From Halochromatium roseum (lineage in GTDB: Bacteria > Pseudomonadota > Gammaproteobacteria > Chromatiales > Chromatiaceae): 64,000 nucleotides of DNA. Under the pieces are notes generated by a model that did not search any database, was not told the DNA's origin, and saw only the letters and a list, made by a program, of their open reading frames with translations. The position numbers and the translations under genes are program-made. This document shows positions 8,790 to 16,653 of the stretch, piece after piece; positions within the stretch are counted from its first letter, which is position 1, and each line of letters begins with the position of its first letter. The stretch lies in assembly GCF_016653315.1 (NCBI RefSeq), contig NZ_NHSH01000053.1:27174-91173 (forward strand), read 5' to 3'.

Positions 8790-10835
8790 TCACTCGACCA
8801 ATGCCTTCAGCAGGGCGTCGCGTGCATCCTGATAAAACTGGGTATCGACCTTGGTCGCCATGTCATCGGAGAGATCGAAGAGCTGGCGTCGGCTCGACAC
8901 CGGCATCAGCACCACTTGGGCGCCTTTCTCGACGGCGATCTCGACCAGGGTTACCGCGTTGTGGATGGGCTCGATCGACCCACCCAGGTTGATCCCGCCG
9001 ATCACGACCAGGCCGCCGCGCAGGGGCTTCTTGAGCAGGCTGCTACACAGGGCGATCAACACACCGACGCCGACCTGGCTGCCGGTCTTGGCGGCATCGA
9101 AGCCGCGGAGCTGCACCGAGAACGCGTGCGCCCTGGGGTCGCGTTCGCCGACGAGTTGGGCCGCGCGGGCGTAGAGGTTCTGCTGCGCGTAGCGCACCGA
9201 CTCCTGAAACGCCGGCGGGGTCGGTTTGTTCAGGATGCGCAGCCCGCTGCCAGGCCCCTCGCTGACCTCGATGCGATAAAGACCGGCATGCTCATCCAGA
9301 CCGCCGGGGCTCAGCGTCCAGACCTGACCTGGCTCTAGCGGGTCGGCGCCGATGCTGTTTTCGCTCGATAACTCAGGCGTGGCGACGAAGGTCTCGACAC
9401 CCTCCTCGCCGAGCAGATAGCTGAAGTGGGTGTTGCGAAACTCCGCCGAGCCAATCCGCTTCTGCTGCTCTTTGACGCGCCGTCGCACCTGCAACGCCAG
9501 CCGCACCGCCCACTCCAGATCCGCATCGGAGACCTGCGTGTCAGCGGATGGGTAGAGCAGTTTCAGCAAGCCACTCGCGGTCTTGTTGGTTGCATTGATG
9601 TCGCGGCCGCTGAGCGCGCCGCCCAGATGCACCCTGCCCTGCAGTTGCGGCAACCGGCTCTCCATGCGTAGCCGGCTCAAGCACTCGGAGAGGAAATCGC
9701 TGACCAGCCCGAAATGATCGGTGAACAGGCTCGGCTGCATCTTCGGCAGATCCCAGCCCGGCAGGTAGGCATGGATGCGATCCATGAACGCGGTGTCGTC
9801 GCGCATCTCTGGCGGCAGCGGGCCGAACAGATGACCGATGCGCTGCTGATGCTCGACATCCACCTCGAAGTTGCCGACCAGGACGATCGAGCCGTCCGCC
9901 CGGATGCTCTCCTTGCCGCGGCTGAACTCGCCGGACTCCATGTAGCCCTTCATGATGTTGACACCGTCCTTCTGATCGAAGGAGACGCCCGAGACCTCGT
10001 CGAAGCAGACCACGTCGTACTGACAGACCAGCCCGCGCTGACCGTTGGCGTTGTTGACGAACATCTTGGCGACGGTCGCCTTGCCGCCCGAGATCAGATG
10101 CGCGTAAGGCGAGACCTGCTGAAAGAGGTGACTCTTGCCGGTGCCGCGCGGCCCCAGCTCGACCAGGTTGTAGTTGCGCTCGACGAACGGCACCATGCGC
10201 AGCAGCAGCGCATCCTTGGCCCGCTCGCTGAGCGGCTCCGGCTCCAGCCCGACGCTGCGCAGCAGCAACGCCTTCCACTCGTCGCTGGTGAAGGCCTCCC
10301 GCGCCTTGGCCAGCACCTCTAAGACATCGCGCTTGGAGAGCTGGATCGCACGCAGGCTGTCGATGCCGAAGGGTCGGCCGTGTGCCTCCTGGGCAATCGC
10401 GGAGTCGTAGCCCAGCGTCACCTCGGCATAGAAACCGCCGGTGAGCAGGCGCTCATGCTCGCGCAACAGCTTGGGATCGATCCGCACGTCGCGCAGTTGC
10501 AGGCTGGGCAGGTTGGCGAGATAGGAATCCGTCTTGGCATCCAGCCGCGCGCTGATCAGGTCGATCAGCTTGACGCTGCCCTCCTCCCGCGCGCGGGCCT
10601 TGAACAACTCCTGCTCCCCGGCCTTGACGGTACGCGAGGCGAGCTGGCGCTGGACGATCTCCAGCCCCTCGTTGATCTCTTCTTCATCGGTCGTTGCGCA
10701 GTAGCGCCCGAGCAGGAACTCCACCACATAGGTCGGCACCGGGAACTGGCGGCTGAATTGGCGCACCAGATCCTTGCGCACCAGATAGCCCTCGAAGTGC
10801 TCAGCAGCCTTGCGGTCAAGATCATCGAGCTGCAT
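8790..10835 (-). CDS. brxL: BREX type 1 protein BrxL (AAA+ with Lon-like domain)
   Basis: Last gene of the BREX operon. BrxL is a DNA-binding AAA+ ring needed for phage defence. Visible: the N-terminal BrxL/DUF4357-type region, Walker A GPRGTGKSH at residues 228-236, Walker B CFDEVSG, and a C-terminal Lon-like fold (GSQVGVGVLIALCSS...GGLVVIGGINLGGSIEP). At the place of the Lon nucleophile (GPSAG) the sequence reads GSQVG and no equivalent catalytic lysine is apparent, so it is unlikely to be a Lon-type serine protease. It has 681 residues and starts 23 bases after pglZ. Confidence 0.93.
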   Translation of the reverse strand: MQLDDLDRKAAEHFEGYLVRKDLVRQFSRQFPVPTYVVEFLLGRYCATTDEEEINEGLEIVQRQLASRTVKAGEQELFKARAREEGSVKLIDLISARLDAKTDSYLANLPSLQLRDVRIDPKLLREHERLLTGGFYAEVTLGYDSAIAQEAHGRPFGIDSLRAIQLSKRDVLEVLAKAREAFTSDEWKALLLRSVGLEPEPLSERAKDALLLRMVPFVERNYNLVELGPRGTGKSHLFQQVSPYAHLISGGKATVAKMFVNNANGQRGLVCQYDVVCFDEVSGVSFDQKDGVNIMKGYMESGEFSRGKESIRADGSIVLVGNFEVDVEHQQRIGHLFGPLPPEMRDDTAFMDRIHAYLPGWDLPKMQPSLFTDHFGLVSDFLSECLSRLRMESRLPQLQGRVHLGGALSGRDINATNKTASGLLKLLYPSADTQVSDADLEWAVRLALQVRRRVKEQQKRIGSAEFRNTHFSYLLGEEGVETFVATPELSSENSIGADPLEPGQVWTLSPGGLDEHAGLYRIEVSEGPGSGLRILNKPTPPAFQESVRYAQQNLYARAAQLVGERDPRAHAFSVQLRGFDAAKTGSQVGVGVLIALCSSLLKKPLRGGLVVIGGINLGGSIEPIHNAVTLVEIAVEKGAQVVLMPVSSRRQLFDLSDDMATKVDTQFYQDARDALLKALVE

Positions 10836-10858
10836 GGGATGTCTCTCCTCCGATCACC

Positions 10859-13309
10859 TCAGTCTCCGCCGATCACGGTGGCGGCCTTGGCAACGGCCCG
10901 ACCCTGATCATCCAGCACCACCAGCGAGACCGCCTCGCCCTCCAGCTCATCGTCTTCGACCACCAGCGAGGCCTTGCCACCTTTCAACGGCTTGCCGCCG
11001 CCGGCCACGCTGGTTGCCGGATCATTGACCTTCCGCCGCAGATCGACCCGCAACGCCTGCGGCATCTGCCCCGGCACCCTCAGACCTTGCGCGGCGTGGC
11101 CATTTTGGCCGGATGCGCCAGCGCTGGAGGCCCTGACGACGCAGGCGCAGCGCAACCGCGTCCACTTGACATCGAGAATCTCGATCGATGGCTCATCGGC
11201 AACGCCCCTCGGCCGCGTCACCCGCAACACCGGGATCAGGCTCTCCTGCAGGCTCAAGCCGCCGTGCGCGTACTCCCGCCCGGCAATGAAGCTGTTGCCC
11301 CCCGGCGCCATCGCGATGCGCACATCCGGGCACCAGCTCCAGGTCAGCGTCAGCGACGTCGGTTGAGCGCTGTCCGTCAGCGCCGCGCATCGGCCCCAGC
11401 GTGTCGCGGTCAGAAACTTCGGCAGTTCCGTCTTCGGCATCTTGCCCGGCACCAGCAGCCAGCCATGATCGGTGACGATGCGGATCTGTTTCCAGCCGGC
11501 ATCGATCAGGAAGCGGATCTGTTCCCGGATGCTGTTCAACATCGACGGTATCTCTCGGGCCAGCCGCAGCCCGTGCTCATGACCGTAGTGGTCGAGGTCG
11601 CCGAACTCGGTCCAGGCGCGACCCGTCGGATCACCGGTCTCGTTGCCGCCGAGCACCTGCCAGCCCTGCTCCTTGAGCAACGTGCGCAGCATGTCCGTGT
11701 CCAGCGGTCGGTCTTGAGTGGCGTGACTGGGCACGAAATCCTGATCCGTACTCCGCCCCTTGGCCAGATGCGCCACCGGCGAGCAGGCGACCTTACCCGA
11801 GGCGGTCACTGAGGGGACTGGCGCCCAGACGGTGTCGATCTTCGCCTCCAAGGCATCGACGGCCAGTACGCTGGCGAGATCCTGGGCAACGTCATAGCGC
11901 AGCCCGTCCACGAACAGCCAGCACTCGCCGCCGGCCTGATAGGTGCTAACCGGCTCCTTGACCAGCGTCGACCCCGGATAGCCGTCCTTGCGCACCAGAT
12001 CCTGGAAGTGCTGATTGGTCTGATCCAGCCAGGGCACATAGACAGCCTGCAGCGCGGCGCTGACGGCCTCGGTGTCGGCCTTGACCCGCGAACCGGTCCC
12101 CAGACAGGCGAGCGCGCGGCGGGCCGCCGCATCGACCTGCCAAAACCGCTGTTGGTAGGCAGTGGCCAGATCCTGCAGCTGCTGCCCACCACAGGGTTCA
12201 GCGATCAACCCCACCAATTGAGACAAGGGCTCTAGCGCTCGGGCCAAGGGCGCTTGGCCCATCTCCGCCCACAGCCAGAGCCGGCGAGGCCCGTGCGCGT
12301 TCTCCAACGCCTGCAGCTTGGCGATGGCCTCCGTTTGATGGACCCCGGCCAGCTTCAGCAGATCGACTCGGAGCTGGTCTTCGGCCTCGTCGTTGGCCCT
12401 GGGGTAGCGGCCAAGGTCGGTGAAGAGATCCCGATGCACCGGCAACGCGACCTGCCGCAGCCGCTCGATCAGTCTCGGAAAGGAGCGCCAACCGCTGCGA
12501 TACCGCTCCCAGACCGCATCCCATTGCCGCTGCCCCTCGCTGACCCGCTCCGCGGCGACCAGCGCGCCATCGGCCTGCGGATCGAGCGTCCAGTCCGCCT
12601 TGCAGCGGCTGCGGAAGGCATCCCAGCGCGCGCCCTGCCAGTCCTTGGCCGCTGTCTCCGGGTCGTTCATCCAGGCCAGCAGATCGCGGATCGGGTCGGC
12701 GCTGAGCAGGGCGTCGAAATCCGACGCCTCGAGTCGCCGGCCTTGAAGGTCCGCAATAGGCGTGTCGAGCACCACATCCAGCGCCCGATGCATGGCCGCT
12801 TGGGTCGCCTGATCGCCAGAGATATCCAGTTTCAGCAGCCCACGGCGGCTGGAGAGGAAGGCATTCACCGTCCAATCGCGGCCGTTGAGCTGACTCCAGA
12901 ACAGCCCCCGATACTGCAGCTCGGCGAGCGGTTGCAGCTCGCGCGGGCAGCTCTCGATGGCACGCAGATCGGTGCGCGAGACGCCGGGCAGATAGAGGAT
13001 CGGCACCGCGTTATCGGGCCAGTCCGCCTCCTCCAGGGTGCGCGCCAGCATGCACTTGATCCAGATCGCCGGGCCGCGGCGCTGCGCTGGCGCATAGTCG
13101 CCGAGGATCAGCAGCTCAGGCAGCAACGGCCGCAGCCGCTCGGCAACGCCTTGCCATTGGCCCTCGTGATCGGTCCAGAGCACCGCCGCCGGGCGCACCT
13201 GCTCGGCACGGCTGATGTTCGCGGCATTGCGTAGGGAGCTCAGCAAGTGGTCGAGGACGGTGTCAGGCATCGGTGCCACGCTGGGGCGCTTAGGTGAGCG
13301 CTGGATCAT
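10859..13309 (-). CDS. pglZ: BREX phosphatase-superfamily protein PglZ (type B-like)
   Basis: Hallmark BREX gene of the alkaline phosphatase superfamily. The 816-residue protein begins with the type-B-like N-terminal region (LWTDHEGQWQ...LGDYAPAQRRGPAIWIKC). It has the metal-site blocks CWLFVDGLRYDVAQ and RIVTDHGWLLVPGKMPK in its C-terminal half. The ATG at 13270 (MPDTVLDHLL) is an equally plausible start. It is cut off from pglX by about 6.9 kb of accessory genes, including a TA pair on the other strand, so it probably needs its own promoter or read-through. Its product is required for BREX methylation and defence in studied systems. Confidence 0.9.
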   Translation of the reverse strand: MIQRSPKRPSVAPMPDTVLDHLLSSLRNAANISRAEQVRPAAVLWTDHEGQWQGVAERLRPLLPELLILGDYAPAQRRGPAIWIKCMLARTLEEADWPDNAVPILYLPGVSRTDLRAIESCPRELQPLAELQYRGLFWSQLNGRDWTVNAFLSSRRGLLKLDISGDQATQAAMHRALDVVLDTPIADLQGRRLEASDFDALLSADPIRDLLAWMNDPETAAKDWQGARWDAFRSRCKADWTLDPQADGALVAAERVSEGQRQWDAVWERYRSGWRSFPRLIERLRQVALPVHRDLFTDLGRYPRANDEAEDQLRVDLLKLAGVHQTEAIAKLQALENAHGPRRLWLWAEMGQAPLARALEPLSQLVGLIAEPCGGQQLQDLATAYQQRFWQVDAAARRALACLGTGSRVKADTEAVSAALQAVYVPWLDQTNQHFQDLVRKDGYPGSTLVKEPVSTYQAGGECWLFVDGLRYDVAQDLASVLAVDALEAKIDTVWAPVPSVTASGKVACSPVAHLAKGRSTDQDFVPSHATQDRPLDTDMLRTLLKEQGWQVLGGNETGDPTGRAWTEFGDLDHYGHEHGLRLAREIPSMLNSIREQIRFLIDAGWKQIRIVTDHGWLLVPGKMPKTELPKFLTATRWGRCAALTDSAQPTSLTLTWSWCPDVRIAMAPGGNSFIAGREYAHGGLSLQESLIPVLRVTRPRGVADEPSIEILDVKWTRLRCACVVRASSAGASGQNGHAAQGLRVPGQMPQALRVDLRRKVNDPATSVAGGGKPLKGGKASLVVEDDELEGEAVSLVVLDDQGRAVAKAATVIGGD

Positions 13310-13401
13310 GCGGAGAGGTCTCGATCTCGTTGATGCGCCGGGTCAGCAGATGCAGAAGGACTATACTAGCCACGTTACTACATTAACCATCCGGGGCCAA
13401 G
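13310..13401 (+). promoter_or_regulatory. Divergent promoter region for pglZ and the Phd/VapC pair
   Basis: A 92-base gap. TATACT at 13362-13367 is a good -10 box for the plus-strand antitoxin, 34 bases before its ATG. No convincing -35 lies at standard spacing, as expected for an autoregulated TA promoter with an overlapping operator. The same gap must serve pglZ-brxL on the minus strand. Confidence 0.4.
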
Positions 13402-13659
13402 ATGACCATCACCACGCTTACCAGTCGCGAGTTCAATCAGGAGACCAGTAAGGCGAAGAAGGCCGCTCGCAGCGGTCCCGTAATGATTACCGACCGCGGC
13501 CAGCCCTCGCATGTCCTGCTCAGCATCGAGGACTATCGGCGCCTGAGCGGTGCGGGCCAGAGCCTAGTCGATCTGCTCGCCATGCCGGATGCTGAGGCCG
13601 TCGACTTCGAGCCGCCCCGGCTCGACAGACCCTTGGCTGTTGCAGCCGAGCTGGACTGA
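13402..13659 (+). CDS. Phd/YefM-family antitoxin
   Basis: Antitoxin and probable autorepressor of 85 residues. The N-terminal Phd fold is clear (TSREFNQETSKAKKAA...VMITDRGQPSHVLLSIEDYRRL), with an acidic C-terminal toxin-binding tail. It is joined to the toxin by TGATG (stop and start share a base), typical of TA operons. It is the only plus-strand unit within the 22-kb minus-strand defence island. Confidence 0.9.
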   Translation: MTITTLTSREFNQETSKAKKAARSGPVMITDRGQPSHVLLSIEDYRRLSGAGQSLVDLLAMPDAEAVDFEPPRLDRPLAVAAELD

Positions 13660-14081
13660 TGTACCTGCTCGATACCAACCTGGTGTCCGAGCTGCGTAAG
13701 GCGCGCACCGGCAAGGCCGATCCCGGCGTGCTGACCTGGGCTGCGGGCCTGCCCGCCGACGCGCAGTTCCTCAGCGTGATCACAGTGCTGGAGCTGGAGC
13801 TGGGCGTACGGCTTCACGAGCGTCGCGATCCTGCCCAAGGCGCCTTGCTGCGCACCTGGTTGGAGCGACAAGTCATCGACGGCTTTGCCGGCCGGATCAT
13901 CGCCGTCGATACCGAGATCGCGCGTTGCTGCGCCGCGCTTCAGGTTCCCGACCCGCGCCCCGATCGCGATACCTTGATCGCCGCAACCGCCTTGATCCGA
14001 GGCCTCACGGTCGTTACGCGCAACACCCGCGACTTTGCCGGCACCGGCGTTGCCCTGCACAATCCTTGGAGCAGTGGGTGA
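13659..14081 (+). CDS. vapC: PIN-domain toxin (VapC/FitB-like)
   Basis: RNase toxin of 140 residues. PIN-domain acids are visible: D5 (LLDTN), E45 (TVLELELG), D104 (RPDRDTLIAATA) and D125 (TRNTRDF). It is coupled to the Phd-type antitoxin upstream, a common FitAB/VapBC-like combination. It ends 30 bases before the convergent AlbA_2 gene. Confidence 0.9.
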   Translation: MYLLDTNLVSELRKARTGKADPGVLTWAAGLPADAQFLSVITVLELELGVRLHERRDPAQGALLRTWLERQVIDGFAGRIIAVDTEIARCCAALQVPDPRPDRDTLIAATALIRGLTVVTRNTRDFAGTGVALHNPWSSG

Positions 14082-14111
14082 ATGACCCGCAAGACGAGCG
14101 GCGCTGTTCTG

Positions 14112-15491
14112 TTAGTCTTCAGAGGACTTCCCCTGATGGTGTTGAGCAATGGATCGGGCGAGATGCTCAGCGTTGGCCGGGGAGCGGAGCAACTCGTCCG
14201 TCGCATCCGGACGCGCCGCAAATAGCGTCAGCTTCACTGCCCCACCCATGTTGACCAGCTCGGGTCGGCGTCCGGAGAGCTCGAGGCTTCTGCTGACCAA
14301 GGTCAGGAAGCCTTCACCGCGGGTCTCCATGTAACGGCGCCCGGTGGCCGGGCTTTCGTAGTCGCGCAGGAAACCGGCCAGGATCTGATTGCGGCGCACT
14401 GGCTGACAGCCCGCATAGAGGTTCTCTTCGGTCAGGCTGTTGTGTAGCCCGCCGGGGTTGCGGATCTCGAGCCGATCCGGGAACAGGGTGAGGATGACCT
14501 GGGCGCCCGCGATCTCGTAATCGCGATGCGCCAGCGCGTTGACCACCGCCTCCTGCAACGCGAATTCGCTGTAGGCGGGCTTGTCGATGCGGCCCAGGGC
14601 GTCCTTGCGGGACAGGGTGCTGATCATCGGGCTGGTGCGCAGGTAGGTCAGCACCCATTCGATCTGCTCGGTCACTGGCCCCATGACGCGCTTGGAATCG
14701 CGCGTATTGCCATCGGCCACCGGGTGGTCGTAGACGGCCAGGTCCACATAGGCGCCGCCCAGATGTTGATCAGGGCGGTCGCAGAACAGCAGCAGGCCGA
14801 TATTGGTCGGTCGCCAGGCATCATCATCGTCTTGCACGGCAAGCTTCAGATTGCCGAGCAGTCGCTCGTAGGACAGCGCGGAATCGGCCAGCCGGCGCCC
14901 GAAGCGCCGCTCGTGGTAGCGCTCGAAGCGCGTGCGGTTCAGGGCGCTCAGGTCGGCGCCGAGCACCGGACGCTCTTCAAAAGGCAGCATCAGCTGCCGG
15001 CTCGCCAATAGCCGGCCCAATTGCTCCGCCGGGATCGGTGTGCGATGACTGCCGACCCGCTTCAGAAAACGCCCATCGCTGGTCTGATGTACATAGAAGC
15101 GTGCCCGTGGCACCGATACCTTGAGACACAACTGGTTCAGGCCGTCGGCGCCCGGTAGCATGACCCAGTCCAACACCGGCTCGATGGGTGGCACACAATG
15201 ATCGAGTGCGCACTGGATCACGAACTGCTCCAGCTTGTTGCGCTTGGCGGGGTCGATGCCGATGATCTCGCCCCGGTCGTCGACACCGAACACCACCAGC
15301 CCGCCCTCGGTGTTCGCCATCGACACGAAGACCTCGGCGATCGCCTTTGGCGCCCGCCCCGACTCACCCGCAAACCGGACCTGATCGCCCTTGAAGACCA
15401 CTTCCTTGAGTTCCAGCAGCGTATCTTCACCGGCGGCGATGGCAGCGAGCAGTTCGTCTTGGGTGTCGTAGAGCATCGTTTTTTTGGACAT
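14112..15491 (-). CDS. AlbA_2 (Schlafen-like) domain protein with HATPase_c_4 region
   Basis: A 459-residue protein. Residues about 20-150 match the AlbA_2 putative nucleic-acid-binding domain (LELKEVVFKGD...VFVSMANTEGGLVVFGVDDRGEIIGI). The middle contains the GHKL-like block ALQEAVVNALAHRDYE and LEIRNPGGLHNSLTEENL, followed by a winged-helix-like C-terminus. Such proteins are annotated as transcriptional regulators or RecG-like ATP-binding proteins and are frequent in defence islands; the exact role is unknown. It is the last gene of the cassette inserted between pglX and pglZ. A degenerate REP element lies just upstream. Confidence 0.8.
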   Translation of the reverse strand: MSKKTMLYDTQDELLAAIAAGEDTLLELKEVVFKGDQVRFAGESGRAPKAIAEVFVSMANTEGGLVVFGVDDRGEIIGIDPAKRNKLEQFVIQCALDHCVPPIEPVLDWVMLPGADGLNQLCLKVSVPRARFYVHQTSDGRFLKRVGSHRTPIPAEQLGRLLASRQLMLPFEERPVLGADLSALNRTRFERYHERRFGRRLADSALSYERLLGNLKLAVQDDDDAWRPTNIGLLLFCDRPDQHLGGAYVDLAVYDHPVADGNTRDSKRVMGPVTEQIEWVLTYLRTSPMISTLSRKDALGRIDKPAYSEFALQEAVVNALAHRDYEIAGAQVILTLFPDRLEIRNPGGLHNSLTEENLYAGCQPVRRNQILAGFLRDYESPATGRRYMETRGEGFLTLVSRSLELSGRRPELVNMGGAVKLTLFAARPDATDELLRSPANAEHLARSIAQHHQGKSSED

Positions 15492-15506
15492 TGTGTGCTC
15501 GCTAAC

Positions 15507-15557
15507 CTCGTCAGGCTATCTTGGCTGGGTTGTTCCAGGGTCGAAAACCCGACTACG
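15507..15557. repeat. Degenerate REP-like element D
   Basis: Shares the GTCAGGC-ATC-TGGC and CAGGG...CCC-GACTACGC order of the REP copies in pglX, with a compensatory loop change (GGGT-CGAAA-ACCC). It occupies the gap between the AAA ATPase and the AlbA_2 gene. Its CTA supplies the TAG stop of the AAA ATPase. Confidence 0.6.
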
Positions 15558-16653
15558 CATGCGCCTCTAATTCTCCCCCGCCGAAGACGTTCTTCTTCCA
15601 TAGCTCGCCGAGGCTGTACTCGTCGAGCCATTCGCGCAGCGCCCGCTCATTCAAGCGCGAAAAGGTGGAGCAGCCCTGTTGGCGATCCACCACCAAGAGA
15701 TCCTCGGCATCGAATTCATTGACCAGCTCGACGGACTGGGTCGAAACGATGATCTGGCTGCCGCTGGTAGCAGACTTGAGCATGGATGCCAGCACGGTGA
15801 TCGCGTAGGGATGTAGCCCCAGCTCCGGCTCATCGATCAGGATGGTGGCCGGTCGGTACGCCTGTGGCTGCAGCAATAAGGTCGCCAGGCAGATGAACCG
15901 CAGGGTGCCATCGGAGAGCGCATACGCTTTGAAGGGGACATCCTGGCCGCGCTCGACCCATTCCAGCTCGATGCGATCTGGGTTGACCGGCGTCGGGCGC
16001 AGATGGAAATCGCCAAAGAAGGGCGCGACCAATTGCACGGTGCGCAGAATGCGCTGGTAATGCGCCGCGTCCGTCTCCCGCAGGCGCAGCAGGTAGGCGG
16101 CCAGATTACGGGCATCGGGCCGCAGATAGGCATTGTCATTGAGCGCATGGACCTGCTTGACCCGCGCATCCTCGCCGGTGTCATGGAAGTGGTAGGGAAC
16201 CCAGCGCGCCATCGCGGCCACCACTTCCTCGCCAACCCCGGCTTCTCCGGCACGGCAGAGCGTCTCGAAATGCCCCGAGCCCAAACGATGCGACTCAGAG
16301 TCATGCCACCAGTAGCCTTCCAGCGCGAACATCAGCCGATTGTCCGCCGTCGGCGCCAGACGCAGCCAATAGGCGCGCTCGCCGAAAGAAAGCTCCGCGA
16401 CCAGTTGCTCGGTGGTCTTGCGGCCGAAGTGCAGCAGCGCATCCGGACCACCGGCCTGGCCGACATGGAGCTGCAGATGGCCTTCGATCAGGTCGCGAAT
16501 GAGCTTGAAGAAGTCGATCAGATTGGATTTTCCCGCCCCATTGGCGCCCACCAGCAGGTTTAGCGCGCCAAGCGGCAGGTCAGCTTGCGCGATGGATTTG
16601 TAGCCCTCCAGCTTCAGGTGCGTGAGCTGATCAGGTGCGGTGGTCGGCTTCAT
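15553..16653 (-). CDS. AAA_21-type ATP-binding protein of the defence cassette
   Basis: A 366-residue RecF/OLD-like ATPase without a nuclease domain. Walker A is GANGAGKSN (36-44), the signature-like region is ALSDGTLRF, and Walker B is TILIDEPELGLHP (about 269-281), followed by the IVSTQSVELV H-loop region. Its start overlaps the stop of the helicase gene by 4 bases. Relatives pair with effector proteins (DUF4276, DUF4435, HNH), but no such partner is adjacent. The C-terminus (GGGELEAHA) ends inside a REP element, so the original end may have been replaced. Confidence 0.82.
   Translation of the reverse strand: MKPTTAPDQLTHLKLEGYKSIAQADLPLGALNLLVGANGAGKSNLIDFFKLIRDLIEGHLQLHVGQAGGPDALLHFGRKTTEQLVAELSFGERAYWLRLAPTADNRLMFALEGYWWHDSESHRLGSGHFETLCRAGEAGVGEEVVAAMARWVPYHFHDTGEDARVKQVHALNDNAYLRPDARNLAAYLLRLRETDAAHYQRILRTVQLVAPFFGDFHLRPTPVNPDRIELEWVERGQDVPFKAYALSDGTLRFICLATLLLQPQAYRPATILIDEPELGLHPYAITVLASMLKSATSGSQIIVSTQSVELVNEFDAEDLLVVDRQQGCSTFSRLNERALREWLDEYSLGELWKKNVFGGGELEAHA

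Noticed and set aside
15553..16653. AAA ATPase plus neighbour as a PARIS (AriA/AriB) pair
   Set aside because: The position between pglX and pglZ fits, but no DUF4435/TOPRIM AriB-like gene is adjacent; the TOPRIM protein here is fused to an OLD ATPase.
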